In this document: positions 8,613 to 19,495 of the stretch, in pieces | Layout: each line of letters opens with the position of its first letter | Position numbering within the stretch: position 1 is the first letter of the stretch | Assembly (NCBI GenBank): GCA_964521085.1 | Contig: CAZFPL010000003.1 | Span: forward strand, 1 to 64,000 | Source: JAFGKK01 sp964521085 | GTDB lineage: Bacteria; Chloroflexota; Anaerolineae; Anaerolineales; RBG-16-64-43 | Direction: 5' to 3' | Length of the DNA stretch: 64,000 nt | The notes under the pieces: generated by a model | The model's input: the letters and a program-made list of their open reading frames with translations, nothing else | What the model was told of the DNA's origin: nothing | Database searches by the model: none | Made by a program: the position numbers and the translations under genes

Positions 8613-10211
8613 TTACGCCGCCTTCAACATCCGGCGGATGCTCAACGCCAGTTGCACGGCCAGACGCGTATCGGGATTCTCCAAATCCAGCTGGGAGAGC
8701 GAAGCCAATCGCTCCATGCGATAGGTGAGGGTATTTCGGTGAATGAATAATGCTTCTGCGGTCTGGGAAAGATTTCCATTATGGGCGAAGAACTCCTCCA
8801 GGGTGGCGAGGAGTTCATCGGAATTTTCATGATTAAGGATCGGCCCGAGCGTTTCCTGAAGAAACGACTTGAGATCGGGATGATCCTCGAATTGAAGCAG
8901 CAGACGGTACACCGACAGATCCATATAATAAAGCGGCTTGCGTTCCCCCAATCGGCGGGCCATATCGAGCGCCTGGCCCGCCTGGCGGAATGAAAGCTGC
9001 CACGCGCCGAGATCCCCCGCAGGCGTTCCGATTCCACAGCGGATCACCGCCTCCGGATATTCCTTCCCCGCCAGGTCGATAACCGTTTGGGCCAGGGCGA
9101 TTGTCCGCGACGGTCTTCCGGCATCGCGCGGGGCTTCGTAAAAACAAATCACTTCGCCGCTGAGGGAGGAGACAATCACCGGCAATCCGGAGCGGGAGAC
9201 TTCTCCATTGACGAGTGTTTCCAACCGCCGAAGAGTCGGCGTGGGTCCCTCCCAGGCCAGGCGCATCGCCGTATGCTGCTGCTCGAGGTCAAGCCCCATG
9301 TTCAGCGCCCAGAGGTGTGCGTCCCGTGCGGAGAGATTCTGGCGCAGGAGCGCGGAGAGAAGATCGCCATGCAGGCGTTTTTCCGTTTCCCGGACCGCCT
9401 TGGCCCGCGCCATTTCGATGGCGCATACCAGCGCGCCTTGTTCGACCACCATCCGATCGGTCTGATCCAATTCGCCTGTCATGCCGATCGCCGAGAGATA
9501 ACCGCGGGCCACATCCCCGACAACGATCGGGACCACCACGCGCTCCAATCCCCCGGGCATCGGATCGACCGTAACCGTCGGCGTCTCACCCGCCTGGCGG
9601 CGGTCGCGCAACATCTCCGGAAGCGTGGAAAATTCCGCCAGCTGTTCGAGGAGATCGTCCCAAACCGCGCGCAAGGCCGTGCTGGGGCTGGAAGCCAGCG
9701 GCGAAAGCCTCTTATCCTGAACGAGAATTCCGTGCTGGGTCATCTCGCGCATCGCCGCCGCCAAGCCGGTTAATCCTTCCCCGTGGGCGGCAATCTGCGT
9801 CAACCGGGTTTGAATATTTGCGCCGCGTTCGATGAGGATTGACTTCTGGGCCAGGAGAGCCCGAAGCAGCGTCTGGTGGATGGAACGCAAATCCAGTCCT
9901 CGAGAACCAGAGGGCCGGCCACCGATCCGTATCCGGAATATCGGCTTTCCGGAAAATCCGGAAGGATCGATTTCTCCATCGCCGATGATTCCAATGGCGG
10001 ATGCTTCGTGTACTTCCGAAGGAATATCACGCGCTGTCGGCTCATCCCCCGCGTCCAAGAGGAGCAAATCCCCGTGTTGCAAACCGGTGTTATTGCAGAC
10101 GATCCATGTGATCGATGTATCACCGGATTTCTCCTCGCCGGAGATCCATTCATATCCATCGGGTAACGCGTCCAGGACGGTGAGAAGGGAGGCAGGAGAA
10201 TAGAATGGCAT
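8613..10211 (-). CDS. PucR/CdaR-family transcriptional regulator
   Basis: 532 aa. The last 65 residues form the PucR-type helix-turn-helix (HNGNLSQTAEALFIHRNTLTYRMERL). The middle part (about 200-420) has a GAF-like sensory segment (RVVVPIVVGDVARGYLSAIG) and a GGDEF-like fold region without cyclase motifs (AIRCGIGTPAGDLGAWQLSFRQAGQALDMA). The N-terminal 120 residues resemble the purine-catabolism regulator sensor domain. Family members sense small metabolites and activate adjacent catabolic or transport genes. It is divergent from the ilv-leu cluster and convergent with the amylase gene, so either could be a target, but no operator is evident. Target inference is weak. Confidence 0.85.
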   Translation of the reverse strand: MPFYSPASLLTVLDALPDGYEWISGEEKSGDTSITWIVCNNTGLQHGDLLLLDAGDEPTARDIPSEVHEASAIGIIGDGEIDPSGFSGKPIFRIRIGGRPSGSRGLDLRSIHQTLLRALLAQKSILIERGANIQTRLTQIAAHGEGLTGLAAAMREMTQHGILVQDKRLSPLASSPSTALRAVWDDLLEQLAEFSTLPEMLRDRRQAGETPTVTVDPMPGGLERVVVPIVVGDVARGYLSAIGMTGELDQTDRMVVEQGALVCAIEMARAKAVRETEKRLHGDLLSALLRQNLSARDAHLWALNMGLDLEQQHTAMRLAWEGPTPTLRRLETLVNGEVSRSGLPVIVSSLSGEVICFYEAPRDAGRPSRTIALAQTVIDLAGKEYPEAVIRCGIGTPAGDLGAWQLSFRQAGQALDMARRLGERKPLYYMDLSVYRLLLQFEDHPDLKSFLQETLGPILNHENSDELLATLEEFFAHNGNLSQTAEALFIHRNTLTYRMERLASLSQLDLENPDTRLAVQLALSIRRMLKAA

Positions 10212-10368
10212 CGCGTGTGTCCTTATTCAGATAGGATATATCCAATTATTTACTTGATTTACGAACATTTTGTGCATATTGTACAACAAGTTTGGGTAAA
10301 ATTTATGAAATATGCTAATAGACAGGCTTTTTATTCTAGGTTAGAATTGGCAATTGAAAGCAACTCCT

Positions 10369-10470
10369 ATGACATCGATTTCTCTCCTGGTTGTCGTTAT
10401 TGCGATCCTGGTTCTCGTTATTGGCGAGAGCCATACCTACGCATGGGCAGCCCTTGGAGAGGAAGCGTAA
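10369..10470 (+). CDS. ilv operon leader peptide (33 aa)
   Basis: An ATG-initiated 33-codon frame directly upstream of the attenuator hairpin. Residues 4-18 contain 13 Ile, Leu or Val out of 15 (ISLLVVVIAILVLVI), then GESHTYAWAALGEEA and TAA. This is the codon composition expected of a ribosome sensor for branched-chain aminoacyl-tRNA supply. The Shine-Dalgarno site is weak; an in-frame TTG at 10354 is a possible alternative start. The codons TGG GCA GCC CTT near its end form the segment (10446-10453) that can pair with the 5' arm of the terminator. A hydrophobic microprotein is the alternative reading, but position and RNA structure favour a leader. Confidence 0.82.
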   Translation: MTSISLLVVVIAILVLVIGESHTYAWAALGEEA

Positions 10471-10538
10471 TCAGTCAGATAGAGACAACCGAGGAGCAAA
10501 GCGAACCAGGGCTGCCAAGCAAGGCAGCCCTTTTTTTT
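10446..10538 (+). promoter_or_regulatory. transcription attenuator of the ilv-leu operon
   Basis: Two mutually exclusive hairpins are visible. Terminator: GGGCTGCC (10509-10516), loop AAGCAA, GGCAGCCC (10523-10530), then eight T. Antiterminator: a second copy of GGCAGCCC at 10446-10453, inside the leader peptide gene, can pair with 10509-10516. A ribosome stalled in the Ile/Leu/Val run (10378-10422) leaves 10446-10453 free and permits readthrough; one that reaches the stop codon at 10468 masks it and lets the terminator form. Confidence 0.85.
10509..10538 (+). terminator. Rho-independent terminator of the attenuator
   Basis: Perfect 8-bp GC-rich stem with a 6-nt loop followed by TTTTTTTT, ending 25 bp before the ilvD start codon. 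Confidence 0.92.
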
Positions 10539-10563
10539 GACCCTTTTGGAGGAAGGAGATCCT

Positions 10564-12234
10564 ATGCGATCCGACATCATCAAAAAGGGATATGAGAAGG
10601 CTCCGCACCGGGCTCTCCTGCGGGCTGTGGGTTTGCAGGAGACAGACTTCAACAAACCCTTCATCGCGGTGGTCAATTCCTACACGGATATCGTCGCCGG
10701 GCATGTCCATCTGCAATCGTTCGGCCGGCGGGTGAAGAAAGCCATCCGCGCGGCGGGCGGCGTGCCGTTCGAATTCAACACCATCGCCGTCGACGACGGG
10801 ATTGCAATGGGTCACGCCGGTATGAAATTCAGCCTGGCGTCGCGCGAGTTGATCGCCGACAGCGTCGAGACGATGATCATGGCGCATCCCTTCGACGGGA
10901 TGGTATGCATCCCCAATTGCGACAAGATCGTCCCGGGCATGGTGATGGCGGCGTTGCGGGTGAATATCCCGGCGATTTTCGTCTCCGGCGGCCCGATGCG
11001 GGTGGGAAGAACCCCCGATGGGAGAGTGATCGATCTGATCTCGGTGTTCGAGGGCGTCGGTTCCCTGCGGGCCGGAAAGATCACTGAAAAACAGCTTAAG
11101 GTCATCGAGCGCTATGCCTGCCCGTCGTGCGGCTCGTGCGCCGGATTGTTCACCGCCAATTCGATGAACTGCATGCTCGAGGCGCTTGGTTTGGCGCTGC
11201 CCTACAACGGAACCGCGCTGGCAAAATCCGCCGAGCGCAACGCGCTGGCCGATAGGGCCGGCCGGCAAATCATGAAGCTTGTCAAGCAGAATCTGTGTCC
11301 ACGCGACTTGGTGACCATGGACGCGGTGGACGATGCCTTCGCGCTGGACATGGCGATGGGCGGCAGCACCAACACCGTCCTGCACACGCTTGCCTTCTGC
11401 GACGAGGCGGGATTGGATTACCCGATGTCGCGAATCAACCGGCAGGTGGAGAAGATCCCGCACCTGATCCAGATCAGCCCCTTTGGAACGTGGCACATCG
11501 AGGATCTGCACCGAGCGGGCGGCGTGCCGGCGCTGCTGCATGAGGTGGCGCGCAAGGACGATTCACTTCTCCATTTGGACCGTCCGACCGTGACGGGCAA
11601 GACGCTGCGGGAGAACATCCGCAACGCATCGGTGAAGAACAACAAAGTGATCCGCCCGGTGGAAAATCCGCACTCGAAAACCGGGGGACTCGCGATCCTG
11701 TTCGGCAACCTGGCGCCGGACGGAGCCGTGATCAAAGCGGCGGGAGTATCCGCGGCCATGCGCAAGCACAGCGGACCGGCCCGCATTTACGAAAGCCAGG
11801 AGGAGGCGCTCACCGGCATTCTCGCCGGGGAGGTCAAATCCGGCGATGTGGTGGTCATCCGCTACGAAGGGCCGCGCGGCGGCCCCGGGATGCAGGAGAT
11901 GCTTTCACCGACCTCCGCCATCATGGGGATGGGATTGGGGGACAGCGTCGCGCTGATCACCGACGGGCGTTTTTCCGGTGGAACGCGCGGCGCCTGCATC
12001 GGGCATGTTTCCCCGGAGGCGGCCGCCCGCGGACCCATCGCGGCACTGCGGCAGGGTGATGTGATCGAAATCGACGTCGACAAGCGGACGATCAATGTCC
12101 GTTTGGGCGAGGAGGAGATCCGCTCCCGGATCGCCGAGCTGCCCCCGTTTCAACCGCGCTCGGAAAGCCGCTGGCTGCGCCGGTACGCCAAGTTCGTCAC
12201 CAGCGCCAGCAAGGGCGCGGTACTTAAAGACTGA
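10564..12234 (+). CDS. ilvD: dihydroxy-acid dehydratase
   Basis: 556 aa; ATG 10564 is chosen because GGAGGAAGGAG lies immediately upstream. The enzyme dehydrates 2,3-dihydroxy-isovalerate and 2,3-dihydroxy-3-methylvalerate to the 2-oxo acids, the last step before transamination in Val and Ile synthesis. Iron-sulfur ligand motifs are CIPNCDK and CPSCGSCAGLFTANSMNC; TDGRFSGGTRG and GHVSPEAA close the active site. Length and motifs are complete. It is the first structural gene after the attenuator; the 71-bp gap to ilvB suggests one transcript. Confidence 0.97.
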   Translation: MRSDIIKKGYEKAPHRALLRAVGLQETDFNKPFIAVVNSYTDIVAGHVHLQSFGRRVKKAIRAAGGVPFEFNTIAVDDGIAMGHAGMKFSLASRELIADSVETMIMAHPFDGMVCIPNCDKIVPGMVMAALRVNIPAIFVSGGPMRVGRTPDGRVIDLISVFEGVGSLRAGKITEKQLKVIERYACPSCGSCAGLFTANSMNCMLEALGLALPYNGTALAKSAERNALADRAGRQIMKLVKQNLCPRDLVTMDAVDDAFALDMAMGGSTNTVLHTLAFCDEAGLDYPMSRINRQVEKIPHLIQISPFGTWHIEDLHRAGGVPALLHEVARKDDSLLHLDRPTVTGKTLRENIRNASVKNNKVIRPVENPHSKTGGLAILFGNLAPDGAVIKAAGVSAAMRKHSGPARIYESQEEALTGILAGEVKSGDVVVIRYEGPRGGPGMQEMLSPTSAIMGMGLGDSVALITDGRFSGGTRGACIGHVSPEAAARGPIAALRQGDVIEIDVDKRTINVRLGEEEIRSRIAELPPFQPRSESRWLRRYAKFVTSASKGAVLKD

Positions 12235-12305
12235 ACCCCCGCCCTGCCTCCCCCGATTTGCTTCGCAGATGGGGGAGGGGAAGGCGGGGGGCAAGGAGAG
12301 AAGAG

Positions 12306-14006
12306 ATGAAAAAGACAGGTGCTGAAGTATTGTGGGAATCCCTCATCCGGGAAGGAGTCGATGTTCTCTTCGGCCTTCCGGGCGGGGCGGTCATCCCCGC
12401 GTTCGACGCCATGCTGAATTATGACAAGCAGCTGCATTTCGTCCTGGTCCGACATGAACAGGGCGCGGCGATGATGGCCGACGGGTACGCGCGCGCGTCC
12501 GGAAAGGTCGGGGTGGCGATCGCCACTTCCGGCCCGGGTGCGACCAATCTGGTCACCGGGATCCACATCGCCTCCATGGATTCCTCGCCGGTCGTGTTCA
12601 TTACCGGCCAGGTGGCCAGCAACCTGCTCGGATCCGATGCGTTCCAGGAAGTCGATATGACCGGCATCAGCCTGCCGATCACCAAGCATAATTTCCTGAT
12701 CACCTCGGCGGACGATGTTGCGCGCACGGTTCATGAGGCGTTTTACATCGCCAGAACCGGGCGCCCGGGGCCGGTGCTGATCGATTTCTGCAAGGATGCC
12801 CAGGTGGCGAAAACCGAGAATATCGATCCGCCGGAGGTCCGCCTGATCGGATACCATCCGCCGCTGCATGCGGCGGCAGAGAAATTGGAACGCGCGGCGG
12901 AGCTCATCCGCGCTGCGAAAAGGCCGGTGATCTTCGCCGGACACGGTGTGGAGATCTCCGGTGCGACTCGGGAAGTGCAAAAGTTCGCCGAACGGACCAA
13001 CATCCCGGTGGCCATGACGCTCATGAGTCTCGGTTCGATCCCGTCCTCCCATCCGCTCTCGCTGGGGATGATGGGCATGCACGGCGAAGCCTTTTGCAAC
13101 CTGGCCATCCAGCAATCCGATCTGATCATCGCGCTCGGAATGCGTTTCGACGACCGGGTGACCGGTAACTTGAAAACCTATGCTCCAACGGCCAGCAAAA
13201 TCCATGTGGATATCGACCCGACCGAGATCAATAAAATCGTCATGGCGGATGTCCCGCTGGTGGGCGACATCAAGACGGTTCTTGCGGATATCGACTCGCA
13301 GGTGCCCAACGCCCGCCACGATGAATGGCTGGATCAGATTGCGGAGTGGAGGAAGGAAACCGATACGCGCGACATCATGGCGCAGCCGAACAACGGAAAA
13401 CTGCACGTCCCGCAGATCGTCAGCGACATCTGGAAGGTCACCAAGGGCGAAGCACTGATGGTGACCGACGTCGGCCAGCACCAGATGTGGACGGCGCAAT
13501 ACTACCAGCCAGAGCAGCCCTACAGCTTCATCACCTCCGGCGGCGCCGGCAGCATGGGGTTCGGCTTGCCCGCCGCGATCGGCGCCAAGTTTGCCAAGCC
13601 CGAGCGGGAAGTGTGGGCGATCGTCGGCGACGGCGGATTCCAGATGACTCAGGCCGAACTTTCCACCGCGGTGCAGGAGAACATCGCCGTCAAGGTCGCG
13701 ATCATGAACAACCACTTCCTGGGAATGGTCCGTCAGTGGCAGGAATTCTTCTTCGAGAAGCGTTATTCGGCGGTGCATTTAAAGAATCCGGATTTCTGCA
13801 AGATCGCCGAAGCACACGGGATTCCCTCCCGGAAGGTCATGAAACCGGCCGAGATCCATGCCGCCGTCGAATTCGCCCGATCGACCCCCGGCCCGGTCCT
13901 CCTCGATTTCCATGTCGAGCAGGAAGAGGCGGTGTACCCGATGGTCCCGACCGGCGCGGATCTGCATCAAATGATCCGCCGCCCGACTCCGGAAGAAAAG
14001 GAATAG
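12306..14006 (+). CDS. ilvB: acetolactate synthase large (catalytic) subunit
   Basis: 566 aa; ATG 12306 has AAGGAG upstream, and the frame further upstream is low-complexity. Thiamine-diphosphate enzyme joining pyruvate with pyruvate or 2-oxobutyrate, the committed step for Val/Leu and Ile. Seen: the N-terminal Pyr domain with catalytic Glu in HEQGAAMMADGYARASG, the FAD-linked middle domain (GMMGMHG, DDRVTGN) and the C-terminal TPP motif GDGGFQMTQAELSTAVQ ending in NN. The C-terminus VPTGADLHQMI is typical of the family. The next gene begins 10 bp downstream and encodes the regulatory partner. Confidence 0.97.
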   Translation: MKKTGAEVLWESLIREGVDVLFGLPGGAVIPAFDAMLNYDKQLHFVLVRHEQGAAMMADGYARASGKVGVAIATSGPGATNLVTGIHIASMDSSPVVFITGQVASNLLGSDAFQEVDMTGISLPITKHNFLITSADDVARTVHEAFYIARTGRPGPVLIDFCKDAQVAKTENIDPPEVRLIGYHPPLHAAAEKLERAAELIRAAKRPVIFAGHGVEISGATREVQKFAERTNIPVAMTLMSLGSIPSSHPLSLGMMGMHGEAFCNLAIQQSDLIIALGMRFDDRVTGNLKTYAPTASKIHVDIDPTEINKIVMADVPLVGDIKTVLADIDSQVPNARHDEWLDQIAEWRKETDTRDIMAQPNNGKLHVPQIVSDIWKVTKGEALMVTDVGQHQMWTAQYYQPEQPYSFITSGGAGSMGFGLPAAIGAKFAKPEREVWAIVGDGGFQMTQAELSTAVQENIAVKVAIMNNHFLGMVRQWQEFFFEKRYSAVHLKNPDFCKIAEAHGIPSRKVMKPAEIHAAVEFARSTPGPVLLDFHVEQEEAVYPMVPTGADLHQMIRRPTPEEKE

Positions 14007-14016
14007 GGAGGCTACG

Positions 14017-14538
14017 ATGCAGCATACCTTGATCGCTTTAGTCGAAAACCGTCCCGGCGTATTGAACCGTGTGGCGTCACTTTTCCGCCGCCGGAACTTC
14101 AACATCGAGAGTTTGGCTGTCGGGCGCACCGAAAATCCGGAAATCTCGCGGATGACGATTGTCATCGAGGGCGAACCGGTGGAGACCGCCCGCATCGAAG
14201 CCAATCTGGTTAAGCTGGTCAACATCATCGACGTTCAGGATGTCACCGGCCAGCCGGCCATCGCCCGCGACCTGGCGCTGATCAAAGTCAAAGCCGAACC
14301 GAGCCAGCGGGCGGAAGTCTCGGCCCTGGCGGAGATCTTCCGAGCGCGGGTCGTCGATGTGGCGCCCGAATCGCTGATCATCGAGATCACCGGCACCGAG
14401 GACAAGATCGAAAGCCTGAACGAACTGCTGCGCCCGTTCGGAATTCTGGAGATGGTGCGCGCCGGACAGGTGGCGATGCTGCGCGGGGGTGCGACCGGAG
14501 TGCGGCACACGCCCGGCGTATGCGGATCGGACGACTGA
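14017..14538 (+). CDS. ilvN: acetolactate synthase small (regulatory) subunit
   Basis: 173 aa, the usual size of IlvN/IlvH proteins. The N-terminal ACT domain (ALVENRPGVLNRVASLFRRR, then NIESLAVG) binds valine for feedback inhibition, and the C-terminal domain (IIEITGTEDKIESLNELLRPFGI) completes the fold. It associates with the IlvB product. The start is ATG 14017 with GGGAGG upstream. The gene is cotranscribed with ilvB and ends 83 bp before ilvC. Confidence 0.96.
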   Translation: MQHTLIALVENRPGVLNRVASLFRRRNFNIESLAVGRTENPEISRMTIVIEGEPVETARIEANLVKLVNIIDVQDVTGQPAIARDLALIKVKAEPSQRAEVSALAEIFRARVVDVAPESLIIEITGTEDKIESLNELLRPFGILEMVRAGQVAMLRGGATGVRHTPGVCGSDD

Positions 14539-14621
14539 GGGGAATCCGCGGCGGAAGCAGGTTAATAAAACCATTCCCCGCTCAAGCGGGGATCGAATCC
14601 AACATAAAAGGAGAGATCATC

Positions 14622-15680
14622 ATGGCCAAGATCAATTTCGGGGGCGTCGTCGAGCAGGTGGTGATGCGCGACGAGTTTCCGCTCAGCAAGGCGAAGCAGG
14701 TGCTTCGCAACGAAACCGTTGCCGTCCTCGGCTACGGGGTGCAGGGTCCGGCCCAGTCGTTGAACATGAAGGAAAACGGCATCAACGTCATCATCGGCCA
14801 GGCCAAGGAAGATAAGTTCTATTGGCAGAAGGCGATTAAAGACGGCTGGGTGCCCGGCAAGACGCTCTTCCCGATCGAGGAAGCCGTCCAGCGCGGGACG
14901 ATCATTCAATATCTGGTCTCCGACGCCGCGCAGAAGATTCTGTGGCCGAAGGTCAAGGCCACCCTGAAGAAAGGCGACGCGCTGTATTTTTCGCACGGTT
15001 TTTCGATCGTTTACAAAGAGCAAACCGGGGTCATCCCTCCGGATTACGTCGACGTGATCATGGTCGCGCCGAAGGGCTCAGGGACAAGCGTGCGAGCCAA
15101 CTTCCTGGCCGGCTCGGGGATCAACAGCAGCTACGCGGTCTTTCAGGACGCCACCGGGCGCGCCGAAGAGCGGACGATCGCACTCGGGATCGCGATCGGA
15201 TCGGGGTACCTCTTCCCGACCACGTTCGCGAAGGAAGTCCACAGCGACCTGACCGGCGAGCGCGGCGTGCTAATGGGCGCGCTGGCGGGGATCATGGAGG
15301 CGCAATACAACCTGCTGCGCAAGCACGGTCATTCGCCGTCGGAAGCGTTTAACGAGACGGTGGAGGAACTCACCCAAAGCCTGATTCGGCTGGTGGACAA
15401 GAACGGAATGGACTGGATGTACGCCAACTGCTCGACCACCGCCCAACGCGGCGCGCTCGACTGGCGCCATCAGTTCCGCAAAGCGGTCGAACCGGTCTTC
15501 GACTGGCTGTACGAAAGCGTGGTCTCGGGCGAGCAGACCCGGATCGTGCTCAAAGCCAACAGCGCCAAGGACTATAAAACGAAACTGGACGCCGAATTGA
15601 AAGCGATGCGCGAATCCGAAATGTGGCGGGCGGGCGCGGCGGTGCGCTCCCTGCGTCCGGAAAATTGGAAGAAGAAATAA
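14622..15680 (+). CDS. ilvC: ketol-acid reductoisomerase, fungal/Bacteroidetes-like type
   Basis: 352 aa; ATG 14622 follows AAAGGAGAG. The enzyme converts acetolactate or acetohydroxybutyrate to dihydroxy acids with NAD(P)H and Mg2+. The Rossmann motif is GYGVQGPAQSLNMKENG. Signatures such as DGWVPGKTLF, LYFSHGFSIVYKEQTG, VDVIMVAPKGSG, GINSSYAVFQDATGRA, GHSPSEAFNETVEELTQSL and MDWMYANCSTTAQRGALDW closely follow the yeast Ilv5/Bacteroidetes variety, not the short class I form common in bacteria. The catalytic Glu in SEAFNETVEE is present. Cofactor preference is not predicted. Confidence 0.96.
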   Translation: MAKINFGGVVEQVVMRDEFPLSKAKQVLRNETVAVLGYGVQGPAQSLNMKENGINVIIGQAKEDKFYWQKAIKDGWVPGKTLFPIEEAVQRGTIIQYLVSDAAQKILWPKVKATLKKGDALYFSHGFSIVYKEQTGVIPPDYVDVIMVAPKGSGTSVRANFLAGSGINSSYAVFQDATGRAEERTIALGIAIGSGYLFPTTFAKEVHSDLTGERGVLMGALAGIMEAQYNLLRKHGHSPSEAFNETVEELTQSLIRLVDKNGMDWMYANCSTTAQRGALDWRHQFRKAVEPVFDWLYESVVSGEQTRIVLKANSAKDYKTKLDAELKAMRESEMWRAGAAVRSLRPENWKKK

Positions 15681-15727
15681 GCGCGGGATTTGAACCCGGC
15701 GCGATACCACCGACTGAGGAGGAAGCC

Positions 15728-17382
<1,655 letters not shown>

Positions 17383-17386
<4 letters not shown>

Positions 17387-18081
17387 ACCTGCAAAGGGTG
17401 AAAGACCATTTCGAAGAGGATGCTTCGGATTACGACCATCACATCACCCACTTCGTTCCGTATTATAAAGAACAGAACGAAGTGATCATGGACCTGCTGC
17501 CTTTCGAGGGGACGGTCCGGGTCCGGGGATTGGATTTGGGCGCGGGCACCGGCGTGCTGGCGGAAGGAATCCTGCGCCGCTATCCCCTGGCCGAGGTGAC
17601 CGTGTTCGACCTGGCGGAAAACATGCTGGATGCAGCCCGCGAACGTCTGCAGAAATTTGAGAACCGGGTGACCTTTCAAAAGGGCGATTTCTCCAAGGAC
17701 GATTTCGGCATCGGATACGACCTGATCCTGTCGGGACTCTCGATCCATCATCTGGGGAATCCGCAGAAGCAGGATTTATACCGCCGGATCTACCTCGCGC
17801 TCAATCCGGGAGGAATCTTCCTCAACCGGGATGTCATCCGCGGCGCGACCGAGCGCCTGGACGAGATCTACATCCGCTTATGGCGCGAATACATCCGCTC
17901 CATGGGAGAGGACGACGCGGCCTGCATGGAGCGCTACCTGGCCGAGGATGTTCCGGTGAGTGTGGAAGAACAATTGGAGTGGCTGCGCAAAGCGGGATTC
18001 GTGGATGTCGGCTGCCACTGGCAGCGGATCAACTATGCCATTTTCGGCGGCCATAAATACACCGCGGAAAACGAGACATGA
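17383..18081 (+). CDS. class I SAM-dependent methyltransferase embedded in the leu operon
   Basis: 232 aa. The Rossmann-fold SAM-binding loop is GLDLGAGTGVLAEGIL (about residues 46-61), followed by an acidic strand end (VTVFDLAENMLDAARERL) and the post-IV region LSGLSIHHLGNPQKQDLYR with LNPGGIF. This is a small-molecule-type class I methyltransferase. The gene overlaps leuA by ATGA at its start and leuC by ATGA at its end, so it is firmly part of the leucine operon. No branched-chain pathway step needs methylation. A role on a pathway acid, as for the trans-aconitate and isopropylmalate methyltransferases, is a hypothesis only. Confidence 0.9.
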
Positions 18082-19484
18082 GAGACCGGAAAACCTTATT
18101 CGACAAAATATGGCAGGACCATCTGGTTCTGCAGGAGCCCGGCCATCCGGCGGTGCTCTACATCGACCTGCAGATGGTCCACGAAGTGACCTCGCCCCAG
18201 GCTTTCGCTTCTCTGCGCGCGCGCGGATTGAAAGTGCACCGGCCGGACCGGACGCTGGCGACGATGGATCATTCCATTCCAACCACCAGCCTATCCCTCA
18301 ACGGTGCGGACGACGCTGCGGTGAAACAGCTGCGCCAACTGGAATCCAACTGCCGCCAGTTCGGCATTCGCTGCATGAAAATGGACGATCCGGGCAGGGG
18401 AATCGTCCATATCATCGGTCCGGAATTGGGGGCGACCCAGCCCGGGATGACGATTGTCTGCGGCGACAGCCACACGGCGACCCACGGCGCGTTCGGCGCG
18501 CTCGCGTTTGGAATTGGAACGAGCGAAGTGGAGCAAGTGCTGGCGACCCAGTGCCTGCTGCAAAACCGTCCTTCCAGAACCCTGGTGAGTTTTCTGGGCA
18601 AGCTCCATCCCGGCGTGACGGCCAAGGATATGATCCTCGGGTTGATCGCGAAAATCGGGGTGGGAGGCGGAACCGGGCAGGTTTTCGAATATGCCGGTCC
18701 GGCGGTGACCGGACTCGACATGGAAGGCCGCATGACGCTGTGCAATATGTCGATCGAGGGCGGCGCGCGCGCGGGATTGGTCGCGCCGGACGACACCACC
18801 TTCCAGTACCTTTCCGGCAGGGAGCTGGCTCCAAAAGGCAAAGCATGGGATTCGGCGCTGGGTCGATGGCGGGCGCTGATTTCGGATCCGGATTCTGCGT
18901 TTGACCGGCGGATCGATTTCGACGCATCGGCCCTGCAGCCGATGATCACCTTCGGGACGAATCCGGCGATGGGAGTGGACATCACCGGCAAGGTTCCGGA
19001 TCCGGCTTTGGAAAAAGACCCCCTCCGGCGCTCGGCTTTGGAAAAGGCGCTGGCGTATATGCAGTTCACCCCCGGCGATTCGATGATCGGCAAGAAGGTG
19101 GATGTCATATTCATCGGATCGTGCACCAACGGAAGGATTTCGGATTTGCGGGCCGCGGCGGGGATTCTCCACGGCCGGAAAACGGCCCCGGGTGTGCGTG
19201 TCCTGGTCGTTCCAGGCTCCGAGAAAGTCCGCCGGGAGGCGGAGGCGGAAGGCCTCGATCGGGTCTTCCGGGAAGCAGGCGCGGAGTGGAGATTTTCCGG
19301 ATGCAGCATGTGCATCGCGATGAACGGAGACCAGCTTCAGCCGGGGCAATATGCGGTCAGCACAAGCAACCGGAATTTCGAAGGACGCCAGGGAAAAGGC
19401 GGCCGGACGATGCTGGCCAGTCCGCTAACAGCGGCGGCCGCCGCCGTCGCCGGCGCTGTAACCGATCCGCGGACGATGCTGTAG
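18078..19484 (+). CDS. leuC: 3-isopropylmalate dehydratase large subunit
   Basis: 468 aa, aconitase-superfamily subunit that isomerises 2- to 3-isopropylmalate with a 4Fe-4S cluster. Seen: the N-terminal KTLFDKIWQDH, catalytic region DHSIPT, GDSHTATHGAFGALAFGIGTSEVE, cluster Cys in IGSCTNGR and in the SGCSMC motif near residue 410, and the C-terminal STSNRNFEGRQGKGG. It probably also isomerises citramalate for the cimA route. It overlaps the methyltransferase gene by 4 bp and is followed by leuD after 11 bp. Confidence 0.96.
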   Translation: MRDRKTLFDKIWQDHLVLQEPGHPAVLYIDLQMVHEVTSPQAFASLRARGLKVHRPDRTLATMDHSIPTTSLSLNGADDAAVKQLRQLESNCRQFGIRCMKMDDPGRGIVHIIGPELGATQPGMTIVCGDSHTATHGAFGALAFGIGTSEVEQVLATQCLLQNRPSRTLVSFLGKLHPGVTAKDMILGLIAKIGVGGGTGQVFEYAGPAVTGLDMEGRMTLCNMSIEGGARAGLVAPDDTTFQYLSGRELAPKGKAWDSALGRWRALISDPDSAFDRRIDFDASALQPMITFGTNPAMGVDITGKVPDPALEKDPLRRSALEKALAYMQFTPGDSMIGKKVDVIFIGSCTNGRISDLRAAAGILHGRKTAPGVRVLVVPGSEKVRREAEAEGLDRVFREAGAEWRFSGCSMCIAMNGDQLQPGQYAVSTSNRNFEGRQGKGGRTMLASPLTAAAAAVAGAVTDPRTML

Positions 19485-19495
19485 GAAGGTGCGTG

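Noticed and set aside
10369..10470. Leader frame read as a small membrane protein
   Set aside because: Hydrophobic composition allows it, but the exact placement before the terminator and the duplicated pairing segment are better explained by attenuation.
12150..13778. 542-aa open frame on the minus strand opposite ilvB
   Set aside because: It is an antisense shadow typical of high-GC coding DNA: no ribosome site, His/Arg/Asp-rich composition and no recognisable domain, while the plus strand is unmistakable ilvB.
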